DNA of 64,000 nt from JAYREN01 sp963663375. GTDB lineage: Bacteria > Acidobacteriota > Holophagae > Holophagales > Holophagaceae. Positions 25,060 through 32,262 of the stretch are shown here, piece by piece. Position 1 is the stretch's first letter. Each line of letters begins with the position of its first letter. The stretch covers positions 3,348,001 through 3,412,000 of the forward strand of contig OY760195.1 of assembly GCA_963663375.1 (NCBI GenBank), given 5' to 3'. Position numbers and translations under genes: made by a program. The notes beneath the pieces were generated by a model that was not told the origin of the DNA, did no database searches, and saw nothing but the letters and a program-made list of their open reading frames with translations.

Positions 25060-27051
25060 ATGTGCGGGATCGCGGGCATCCACTTGGGAACGGCGCAGAC
25101 GCCTGAGCCTGGTCTCCTCTTGGCCATGGCGGGAGAGCTCCACCACCGAGGGCCGGACGGCGTAGGGCTCTACCTCGACGCGGGCGTGGGCATGGTGAAC
25201 ACCCGGTTGTCGATCATTGATCTCGCCGGGGGCGACCAGCCCATCGGAAACGAGGACGGCCGCTTCTGGGCTATCCAGAACGGAGAGATCTTCAATCACC
25301 TGGAACTTCGGAAGGAACTGGAGGCCCGAGGCCATCGCTTCGTCACGCACTCGGATACCGAGGTGATCGTCCACGCCTATGAGGAATGGCGGGAAGGATG
25401 CCTGGACCGCTTCATCGGGCCCTTCGCCCTCGCCGTCTGGGATCGGGCGGAGCGCCAGCTCTTTATTGCCCGGGACCGCTTCGGCATCCGCCCGCTGTTT
25501 CTGGCAGAAGTCGGACCCGAACTGCTCTTCGCCTCCGAGGCCAAGGCCATCCTGAGGCACCCTGGGATGCGGCGGGAACTGGATCCCGGCGCCATCATGG
25601 ACACCTTCACGCTCTGGGCGCCCCTGCCAGATCGCACGGCCTTTCCTGGCATTCGGGAACTTCCTCCGGGCTGTTGGCTGCGGATCGGGGCCGAGGGGCA
25701 GCGGGAGGAACGGCAGTGGTGGGATCTCGCCTTTCTGCCTCTCGCCGAACAGCGCCGGGAATCCGAGGCCGAGCTGGCGGAGGAACTCCTGGACCTGCTG
25801 CGGGAGTCCACGCGCATGCGCCTGCTGGCGGATGTGCCCGTGGGGGCCTACCTGAGCGGCGGCCTCGACTCCTCCACCATCGCGGCCCTGGTCAATCAGG
25901 TGAGCACCAGCCAGCTGTGCTGCTTCGGCCTGGGGTTCAGCGATCCGCACTTCGATGAAACCGCGCACCAGAAGCAGGTCGCAGAGGCCCTCGGAGTTGA
26001 GCTGCACCAGCTCACGGTGACGCCCCGGGATGTGGCGGACCTCTTCCCGGAAGTCGTGCGACTCACGGAAAAGCCCCTGCTCCGCACGGCTCCGGCGCCC
26101 ATGCTCGCCCTGTCCTCGCTGGTGCGAGACTCGGGCTACAAGGTGGTGCTCACGGGCGAGGGGGCCGACGAACTCTTCGCGGGGTACGACCTGTTTCGGG
26201 AATCCCAGATCCGTCGCTTCTGGGCCCGGAACCCGGAATCCACGCAGCGCCCGCGGCTCTTCGAGCGGCTCTACCCCTGGCTCACCCGGAGCACCTCCAG
26301 CTCGCCCGCCTTCACCCGCCAGTTCTTCGGCGCGGGGCTCACGGAGGTGGACGATCCGCTGTACAGCCACCGCATCCGCTTTTCCAACACGGCCCGGCTC
26401 ATGCGCTTTCTCGATCCCGCCCTGGTGGATGCCCAGACCTCGACCGCACGCCTCATCGCGGGATTGCCTGCGGGCTTCGCGGGTTTCAGCGGATTGGCCA
26501 AGGCGCAGTACCTGGAGATCGTCACTTTCCTGCACGGCTACCTCCTGCACAGCCAGGGCGATCGGATGCTCATGGGGCATTCCGTGGAGGGGCGCTTCCC
26601 CTTCCTGGATCACCGGGTGGCGGAGTTCGCGGCCTCGCTGCCGGATGGCCTTCGCCTGCGGGGCATGAAGGACAAGAACCTGCTGCGCCGGGCCGTGGGT
26701 GGACTCTTGCCTCCCGAAGTGTCCCGCCGCCCCAAGCGCCCGTACCGGGCCCCCATCGCTCCCTCCTTCGTGGGACCGGATGCGCCGGAATATGTCGCGG
26801 ACCTGCTGGAACCCGCCCGCCTGGCCCAGACTGGGCTCTTTTCCACCAAGATGGTCGGTCTGCTGCACGAGAAGTGCCGAAGGAACCTTGCACAGGGAGT
26901 GGGTGAGATGGATGACATGGCCCTGGTGGGTGTGCTCTCGATCCAGCTGCTGCACGAACAGTTCGTGCGTGCGCCGCAGTTGGCGCCCAGCCGACCCGCG
27001 GGGCGGATGGTGGTTGGGGACCGGCTCACGACACCTTCGGGGGTGGTGTGA
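25060..27051 (+). CDS. Asparagine synthetase-type glutamine amidotransferase
   Basis: A 663-residue AsnB-family enzyme: glutamine is hydrolysed and the ammonia is transferred to a carboxylate activated as acyl-AMP. The N-terminal nucleophile is Cys2 (MCGIAGI), with RGPD and NGEIFNHLELR following in the glutaminase domain. The synthetase domain has the PP-loop SGGLDSS near residue 265, LTGEGADELFAGY and VEGRFPFLDHRVAEF. It heads a cassette with an acyl ligase, a carrier protein and a NAD-synthase-like enzyme. The substrate is therefore more likely a carrier-bound or sugar-linked acid than free aspartate. Its TGA overlaps the next ATG (TGATG). Confidence 0.88.
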   Translation: MCGIAGIHLGTAQTPEPGLLLAMAGELHHRGPDGVGLYLDAGVGMVNTRLSIIDLAGGDQPIGNEDGRFWAIQNGEIFNHLELRKELEARGHRFVTHSDTEVIVHAYEEWREGCLDRFIGPFALAVWDRAERQLFIARDRFGIRPLFLAEVGPELLFASEAKAILRHPGMRRELDPGAIMDTFTLWAPLPDRTAFPGIRELPPGCWLRIGAEGQREERQWWDLAFLPLAEQRRESEAELAEELLDLLRESTRMRLLADVPVGAYLSGGLDSSTIAALVNQVSTSQLCCFGLGFSDPHFDETAHQKQVAEALGVELHQLTVTPRDVADLFPEVVRLTEKPLLRTAPAPMLALSSLVRDSGYKVVLTGEGADELFAGYDLFRESQIRRFWARNPESTQRPRLFERLYPWLTRSTSSSPAFTRQFFGAGLTEVDDPLYSHRIRFSNTARLMRFLDPALVDAQTSTARLIAGLPAGFAGFSGLAKAQYLEIVTFLHGYLLHSQGDRMLMGHSVEGRFPFLDHRVAEFAASLPDGLRLRGMKDKNLLRRAVGGLLPPEVSRRPKRPYRAPIAPSFVGPDAPEYVADLLEPARLAQTGLFSTKMVGLLHEKCRRNLAQGVGEMDDMALVGVLSIQLLHEQFVRAPQLAPSRPAGRMVVGDRLTTPSGVV

Positions 27052-28619
27052 TGGCGGCCCACCACCGTCGTCTCGTGCAGGACAACCTCCGGGAGTCCGC
27101 GCGCCTTTTCGGGGACAAGGAGGCCGTGGTCTCCGAAGGAAGGCGAATCGCCTACGGGGCGTTGCTTGAAAATTCGCTGCGCCTGGCCCGGGCCCTCCAG
27201 TCCGCAGGCCTGGTGGCCGGGGATCGTGTCGTCATCTTCATGGACAACGGCATCGATGCCGTGGTGTCGATCTTCGGAACCTGGCTCGCGGGCGGCATCA
27301 TCGTGGTGGTCAATCCCCAGACCAAGGCCGACAAGCTGGCGTACCTGCTGGCGGATAGTGGCGCCAAGGTACTGCTGGCCCAGGAGAAACTGCGGCGGGT
27401 CTTCCAGCGGGCCCTGGAGGCGCTTCCCGCTGAAGCAACTCAACCCGTGCTCATCACCGAGGCGGGCGCCTCGAACCTCACCCTGGAGACGATCCTGGCC
27501 CAGGATGGCGCGGGCTTCGCGGACCCTGGCACCGTAGCCACCGATCTTGCCGCCCTCATCTACACCTCCGGCAGCACGGGCAACCCCAAGGGCGTGATGA
27601 TGACCCACCAGAACATGACCTTCACCCTGGGCAGTCTCACGGAATACCTGCGCCTGCGCACCGATGACCGCATCCTGAATCTTCTGCCCCTGGCCTTCGA
27701 CTATGGCCTCTACCAGCTCCTGATGGCGGTCCACCTGGGCGCAACCCTGGTGCTGGAGCAGGGCTTCGGGTACCCGGCGGTCATCGAGCAACGGATACTG
27801 GAAGAGGCCGTCACGGTCTTTCCCGGCGTGCCCACGGTTTTTACCACGTTGCTGGCGCGGGCCGAGGAACGGGAGATCCGCTTCCCATCGGTGCGCGCGG
27901 TGACGAACACCGCCGCAGCCCTGGCACCGGATCTGGTGCCGGGGCTGCAGCGCATGTTTCCGAACGCGCTCGTTTTCAGGATGTACGGGCTCACGGAGTG
28001 CAAGCGCGTGTGCTACCTCGAACCAGAGGAATTGCCCCAGCGACCGGAATCCGTGGGCAAGGCCATTCCGGGCACCCAGACCTTCCTGCTGGATGCCGAA
28101 GGCCGAATGCTGGGCCCCGACAGCACCGGCATCCTGCATGTGCGTGGCCCCCACGTGATGGTTGGCTACTGGAATCAGCCGGAAAAAACGGCCGAGATGC
28201 TGCGCCCCGGGCGTCATGCCGCCGACCGGGTGCTCTGCACCCATGACCTCTTCCGCATGGACGAAGAGGGCTATCTCTACTTCGTGGGGCGCAGCGACGA
28301 CATCATCAAGTCTCGGGGCGAAAAGGTTAGCCCGGTGGAAGTAGAGAATGTGCTCCACGGCATTCCTGGTGTGCGGGACGCCGCCGTGGTGGGCGTTCCC
28401 GATGCCGTGCTCGGCGAGGCTATCCGGGCTTATGTGGCCCTTTCGGATCCCGCCTTGAGCGCTCGCGAGATTCGCAGAGCCTGCCAGGAGCGGCTGGAGA
28501 GCTTCATGGTGCCAGGCGAAATCGTGTTTCTTCCCGAACTCCCCAAGACTGATACTGGAAAGGTCCGAAAGAAGGATCTTTCCCGAGCTCCGATCCCATC
28601 CGCCAAGGAGAATTCATGA
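27051..28619 (+). CDS. AMP-forming acyl-CoA/acyl-ACP ligase
   Basis: A 522-residue class I adenylate-forming enzyme. Core motifs are LIYTSGSTGNPKGVMMTHQN (phosphate loop), YGLTECKRVCYLEPEE, the hinge region DLFRMDEEGYLYFVGRSDDIIKSRGEKVSP, and the C-terminal catalytic Lys in PKTDTGKVRKKDL. It most resembles ligases associated with polysaccharide/exosortase loci (TIGR03098-like), but no exosortase is nearby. Four-base overlap with the next gene, which encodes an acyl carrier protein, suggests it loads that carrier. A GTG three bases upstream of the chosen ATG is an alternative start. Confidence 0.87.
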   Translation: MAAHHRRLVQDNLRESARLFGDKEAVVSEGRRIAYGALLENSLRLARALQSAGLVAGDRVVIFMDNGIDAVVSIFGTWLAGGIIVVVNPQTKADKLAYLLADSGAKVLLAQEKLRRVFQRALEALPAEATQPVLITEAGASNLTLETILAQDGAGFADPGTVATDLAALIYTSGSTGNPKGVMMTHQNMTFTLGSLTEYLRLRTDDRILNLLPLAFDYGLYQLLMAVHLGATLVLEQGFGYPAVIEQRILEEAVTVFPGVPTVFTTLLARAEEREIRFPSVRAVTNTAAALAPDLVPGLQRMFPNALVFRMYGLTECKRVCYLEPEELPQRPESVGKAIPGTQTFLLDAEGRMLGPDSTGILHVRGPHVMVGYWNQPEKTAEMLRPGRHAADRVLCTHDLFRMDEEGYLYFVGRSDDIIKSRGEKVSPVEVENVLHGIPGVRDAAVVGVPDAVLGEAIRAYVALSDPALSAREIRRACQERLESFMVPGEIVFLPELPKTDTGKVRKKDLSRAPIPSAKENS

Positions 28620-28870
28620 CCCCCGAACAGCAGATTCGCGCCTTCATCACTTCCAATTTCTTCGTGGCGGATGGCGATCTGGATGGGGGAACATCCCTCA
28701 TTGGTTCCGGGATCATCGACTCCACGGGGGTGCTCGAGATCATCCTGTTCCTGGAGGAGACCTTCGGCATCACCGTCCCCGGCGATGAGGCCATCCCGGC
28801 CAACCTGGACACGGTCAACAACCTGGTGCGCTACGTGGGGGCCGCCGCTGAACGCGGAGTCTCGGCATGA
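28616..28870 (+). CDS. Acyl carrier protein
   Basis: An 84-residue carrier protein. The phosphopantetheine serine lies in IGSGIIDSTGVLEIILFLEE (Ser at about residue 36), with DST in place of the usual DSL. The flanking helices fit the four-helix ACP fold, and the third/fourth helix region ETFGITVPGDEAIPANLDTVNNLVRYV is typical. Overlaps of four bases on both sides place it inside a single translation unit. It is a dedicated carrier; no fatty-acid synthesis genes are near. Confidence 0.9.
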   Translation: MTPEQQIRAFITSNFFVADGDLDGGTSLIGSGIIDSTGVLEIILFLEETFGITVPGDEAIPANLDTVNNLVRYVGAAAERGVSA

Positions 28871-29880
28871 GTCCGGTCCAATCCCTGGCGGAAGCCGTCC
28901 TGACCTTTGATCGCGAAGCGACGGTCGAGCGCATCGCCTCGGTGCTGCGGGAGCAGATCGTCAAGCAGTTGCATCGCCGGGGCGCGGTGCTGGGCCTTAG
29001 CGGCGGCATCGATAGTACGGTCTGCGCGGCCCTGGCGGTGCGGGCCCTGGGGCCCGAGCGGGTACTCGGCATCATGATGCCGGAGACCCATTCGGCGGGA
29101 GAAAGCACCCCCTTGGGCCAACTGGCCGCCGACAGCCTGGGCATCCAGACCGTGATCGAAGACATCACGCCGGTGCTGGCAGGCGTGGATTGCTACGGGC
29201 GCCAGACCCGGGCGATCCAGCGGGTGGTGCCGCAGTTCCAGGAAGGCTGGCCCTTCAAGATCGTGCTGCCCAGCGTGGTGGACAGCGATGCCTACCGCAT
29301 CTTCTCCCTGGTGGTGCAGCCACCTGGCGGCGAGGAGATTCGGGTGCGCCTCACACCCGCCGCCTATCTCGAGCTGGTCGCCGCTACCAACTTCAAACAG
29401 CGGGTGCGCAAGATGATCGAGTACTACCACGCGGATCGGCTGGTCTACGCGGTGGTGGGGACACCCAACCGCCAAGAATACGACCAGGGCTTCTTCGTCA
29501 AGAACGGCGATGGTTCCGCTGACACCAAGCCCATCGCTCACCTCTACAAGACCCAGGTCTATGCCTTGGCGGAGTATCTGGGCCTGCCCGAGGAGATCCG
29601 CAAGCGCCCCCCCACCACGGACACCTATTCGCTGCCCCAGAGCCAGGAGGAGTTCTACTTCTCCCTGCCTTACCAGCAGATGGACGAGTGCCTCTACGCC
29701 CGCAACCAGGGGCTGTCACCGGAAGAAGCGGCCACGATGACCAACCTCACCGCCGCCCAGATCACCCGAGTCTATGCCGATATCGACTCCAAGCGCCGCT
29801 CCACGAGCTACCAACACGAACGGCCTCTGCTGATCGAGCCGGTGGCGGGACCAATGCCAGTGCTCGGCCACCACGACTGA
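28867..29880 (+). CDS. NAD-synthase-like PP-loop amide-forming enzyme (divergent NadE)
   Basis: A 337-residue protein with the NadE fold: PP-loop LGLSGGIDSTVCAALA near residue 45, the segment VVGTPNRQEYDQGFFVKNGDGSADTKPIAHLYKTQVYALAEYLGLP, and EEIRKRPPTTDT. There is no glutaminase domain. The region after PTTDT reads YSLPQSQEEFYFSLPYQQMD where true NAD synthetases have a DE-x-LG-type motif. This suggests a changed acceptor site. Given the cassette it may adenylate and amidate a non-NAD acid. A housekeeping NadE role cannot be excluded without checking for another copy in the genome. Confidence 0.8.
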   Translation: MSPVQSLAEAVLTFDREATVERIASVLREQIVKQLHRRGAVLGLSGGIDSTVCAALAVRALGPERVLGIMMPETHSAGESTPLGQLAADSLGIQTVIEDITPVLAGVDCYGRQTRAIQRVVPQFQEGWPFKIVLPSVVDSDAYRIFSLVVQPPGGEEIRVRLTPAAYLELVAATNFKQRVRKMIEYYHADRLVYAVVGTPNRQEYDQGFFVKNGDGSADTKPIAHLYKTQVYALAEYLGLPEEIRKRPPTTDTYSLPQSQEEFYFSLPYQQMDECLYARNQGLSPEEAATMTNLTAAQITRVYADIDSKRRSTSYQHERPLLIEPVAGPMPVLGHHD

Positions 29881-30309
29881 TCAGCGGCGCTCGGTGCCTT
29901 CCACCCAGGCTTCGTCGCCCCGGGTGTAGCTTTCCTTCTTCCAGATCGGCACCCGCTCCTTGATGCGATCCATGATCCAGATCGCTGCCTCGAAGGCCTC
30001 CTTGCGGTGGGCCGAGGCCGTGACCACCACAACGGCCGCCTCGGTCAGGGGGACGTGGCCGAGGCGGTGATGAATGAGGCAACGCACCAAGCCGAAGCGT
30101 TCCGTGGCCTCGGTGCGGAGGGTCTGAAGTTCGGCCAGGGCCATGGGCACAAAGGACTCGTAGGCCAGGGCTTCCACCCGCTGGCCCCCGTGATGATCCC
30201 GGGCGCAGCCCTCGAAGACCACCACGGCCCCGGCGGCAGGATCCGTGGCCTCGGCGCGGAGCTTTAGGGCCTCCAACGGCATCTCATGCACAGCCACCGG
30301 CTCGATCAT
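29881..30309 (-). CDS. moaE: Molybdopterin synthase catalytic subunit MoaE
   Basis: A 142-residue MoaE, which with MoaD inserts the dithiolene sulfurs of molybdopterin. Landmarks are GAVVVFEGCARDHHGGQRVEALAYE, CLIHHRLGHVPLTEAAVVVVTASAHR, and the catalytic Lys region RVPIWKKESYTRG. The start at 30309 follows GGGGCAGAG; longer reading upstream is noncoding. No moaD or other cofactor gene is present in the window. The stop abuts the stop of the convergent NadE-like gene with no gap. Confidence 0.88.
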   Translation of the reverse strand: MIEPVAVHEMPLEALKLRAEATDPAAGAVVVFEGCARDHHGGQRVEALAYESFVPMALAELQTLRTEATERFGLVRCLIHHRLGHVPLTEAAVVVVTASAHRKEAFEAAIWIMDRIKERVPIWKKESYTRGDEAWVEGTERR

Positions 30310-30372
30310 CTCTGCCCCGCTTCCCTGGTTCCCAGGTAGACTGCCACAACTCCCCCCACTCCAGAGGTTCCC

Positions 30373-31728
30373 ATGACCCAGGCGACGGGTACTCGCGTGC
30401 ATCCTTCCGACGTTTTCGAGACCCTCGGCCGTCACATGCTGGTGGACGGGTTCCATCTGGTGATGGACCTGGACAAGTCCCAGGGTTCCTGGATCGTGGA
30501 CGCCCGGGACGGGAAGCGCTACCTGGACTTCTACACCTTCTTTGCCACAAGTCCCCTGGGGCACAACCACCCCCGCCTGCGGGAACCGGAGTTCGTGAAT
30601 TACCTGGGTGAAACTGCCGTCAACAAGCCCGCCAACAGCGATATCTACACCACGGCCTTCGCGGAATGGGTGGAGACATTCGCGACGCATGCGACTCCAG
30701 ACTACCTGCCGCATCTCTTCTGGGTGGACGGGGGCAGCCTGGCGGTGGAGAACGCCCTGAAGGCGGCCTTTGATTGGAAGGTCCGCAAGAATCTGGCGAA
30801 GGGCAAACCGGAAAAGGGCAGCCAGGTGATCCACTTCCGGGAGGCCTTCCATGGTCGCTCGGGCTATTCGCTGAGCCTCACCAATACGGCGGACCCGCGG
30901 AAGTACCAGTATTTCCCCAAATTTGATTGGCCCCGGATCCTCAATCCCAAGATCACGTTCCCGCTGATGGGTGAGCATCTCGCCCAGGTGGAGGCGGCCG
31001 AGGCCGAGGCCATCGCCCAGATCCAGGCCGCGGTCCGCCGGGATCCCGATGACATCGCCTGCCTCATCATCGAACCCATCCAGGGCGAGGGCGGCGACAA
31101 CCACTTTCGGCCGGAATTCCTGCGCAGGCTTCGGGAGCTGGCGGACGAACACGAGTTCCTGCTGATCTACGACGAGGTGCAGACGGGCTTTGGCACCACC
31201 GGCAAATGGTGGGGCCACGAGCACGCCGGTGTGAGGCCCGATATCCTCGCCTTCGGCAAGAAGACCCAGTGCTGCGGCATCGCCGCCGGGCGGCGCCTGG
31301 AGGAGGTGGACAACGTGTTCACCATCCCCAGCCGCATCAACAGCACCTGGGGCGGCAACCTGGTGGACATGGTGCGCGGCACCCGGATCATCGAGGTCAT
31401 GGTGGAAGAGCAGCTCCTCGCCCACTGCGCTCGGCAGGGGGAGCGTCTCCTCAAGGGGCTTCAGGAGATCCACCGGGACTTGCCAGAGATCACGTCCAAT
31501 CCCCGGGGCCAGGGGCTCTTCTGTGCCATCGACCTGGCCACAGCTGAACTGCGCAACGCGGCCATCACCCAGGCCCAGAGTCTGGGCATGATCGTGCTCG
31601 CCTCGGGCCAGAAGGGCCTGCGGTTCCGCCCGGCCCTGAACCTGAAGACCGAGGATCTGGATCTGGGCGTCGAACTGCTTCGCGAGAGCCTCCGCCTCGC
31701 CGCAGCCGCGCGGCCTTCGGGGCTTTGA
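30373..31728 (+). CDS. lat: L-lysine 6-aminotransferase
   Basis: A 451-residue class III PLP aminotransferase that moves the epsilon-amino group of lysine to 2-oxoglutarate, giving 2-aminoadipate 6-semialdehyde. Family-specific stretches are HMLVDGFHLVMDLDKSQGSW, LDFYTFFATSPLGHNHP, WVDGGSLAVENALKAAFDWK and REAFHGRSGYSLSLTNTADPRK. LLIYDEVQTGFGTTGKWW and FGKKTQCCGI (PLP-binding Lys) follow. These distinguish lysine 6-aminotransferase from ornithine or GABA aminotransferases. It is the entry step for the 2-aminoadipate route whose later enzymes are at 17.6-20.1 kb. Confidence 0.88.
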   Translation: MTQATGTRVHPSDVFETLGRHMLVDGFHLVMDLDKSQGSWIVDARDGKRYLDFYTFFATSPLGHNHPRLREPEFVNYLGETAVNKPANSDIYTTAFAEWVETFATHATPDYLPHLFWVDGGSLAVENALKAAFDWKVRKNLAKGKPEKGSQVIHFREAFHGRSGYSLSLTNTADPRKYQYFPKFDWPRILNPKITFPLMGEHLAQVEAAEAEAIAQIQAAVRRDPDDIACLIIEPIQGEGGDNHFRPEFLRRLRELADEHEFLLIYDEVQTGFGTTGKWWGHEHAGVRPDILAFGKKTQCCGIAAGRRLEEVDNVFTIPSRINSTWGGNLVDMVRGTRIIEVMVEEQLLAHCARQGERLLKGLQEIHRDLPEITSNPRGQGLFCAIDLATAELRNAAITQAQSLGMIVLASGQKGLRFRPALNLKTEDLDLGVELLRESLRLAAAARPSGL

Positions 31729-31767
31729 CGGGCATTCACTTTCTGCGATGGTGGGACTGGAGTGTCC

Positions 31768-32229
31768 ATGTCCCTGCATCCCAAAGTCGAACTCTACTGT
31801 GATGGCGCCTGTCTGGGGAACCCTGGCCCCGGAGGCTGGGGTTACCTGCTCCGCTTCCGCGCCGCCGAGGCGGTGAAGGAGAAGGAAGGCGCCGGGGGCG
31901 AGGCGGACACCACCAACAACCGCATGGAGCTTCTGGGAGCCATCCGGGGCCTGGAGGCCCTCGCCAAGCCTTGTGAGGTCGAACTCTTCTGCGATAGCCA
32001 GTACGTAGTGAAGGGCGTCACCTCCTGGCTGGCGGGGTGGAAGCGGGCTGGTTGGCGGAAGGCCGACCGGCAGCCGGTCCTGAATGTCGAACTCTGGCAG
32101 GCCCTCGACGCCCAGTTGCAGCGGCACCGCGTGAAGGCCAATTGGGTGAAGGGCCATGCCGGGCACGCGGAGAACGAGCGGGTGGATGTCCTGGCCCGGG
32201 AAGCCGCCGAACAAAAGGCCCGGGGTTGA
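31768..32229 (+). CDS. rnhA: Ribonuclease HI
   Basis: A 153-residue RNase HI, which cuts RNA in RNA-DNA hybrids. The four acidic catalytic positions are seen in ELYCDGACLGNPGPGGWG (Asp), NNRMELLGAIRGLEAL (Glu), VELFCDSQYVVKGV (Asp) and HAENERVDVLAREAA (Asp), with the His in VKGHAGHAENE. The ATG at 31768 is preferred to the GTG at 31762 because GGAG lies five bases before it. Confidence 0.93.
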   Translation: MSLHPKVELYCDGACLGNPGPGGWGYLLRFRAAEAVKEKEGAGGEADTTNNRMELLGAIRGLEALAKPCEVELFCDSQYVVKGVTSWLAGWKRAGWRKADRQPVLNVELWQALDAQLQRHRVKANWVKGHAGHAENERVDVLAREAAEQKARG

Positions 32230-32238
32230 CCCGGGCCT
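32216..32238 (-). terminator. Hairpin overlapping the rnhA stop, terminator for the minus-strand gene
   Basis: AGGCCCGGG and CCCGGGCCT form a 9-bp stem around a 5-base loop that includes the rnhA TGA. On the minus strand it is followed by CTTTTGTT, 24 bases after the pseudokinase stop. It could act in both directions. Confidence 0.65.
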
Positions 32239-32262
32239 AGAGATTCTTGATGTCGATGGAGG

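Noticed and set aside
24970..28358. Two long minus-strand frames across the amidotransferase cassette
   Set aside because: Antisense shadows of asnB-type and ligase genes; no family features.
28867..29880. Simple annotation as housekeeping NAD synthetase
   Set aside because: The acceptor-site region differs and the gene is translationally locked to an ACP and ligase; kept as NAD-synthase-like.
30310..32214. Long minus-strand open frame upstream of moaE
   Set aside because: Antisense to the aminotransferase and rnhA genes. Only the last 142 codons (29881-30309) match a family, and that part starts at its own ATG.
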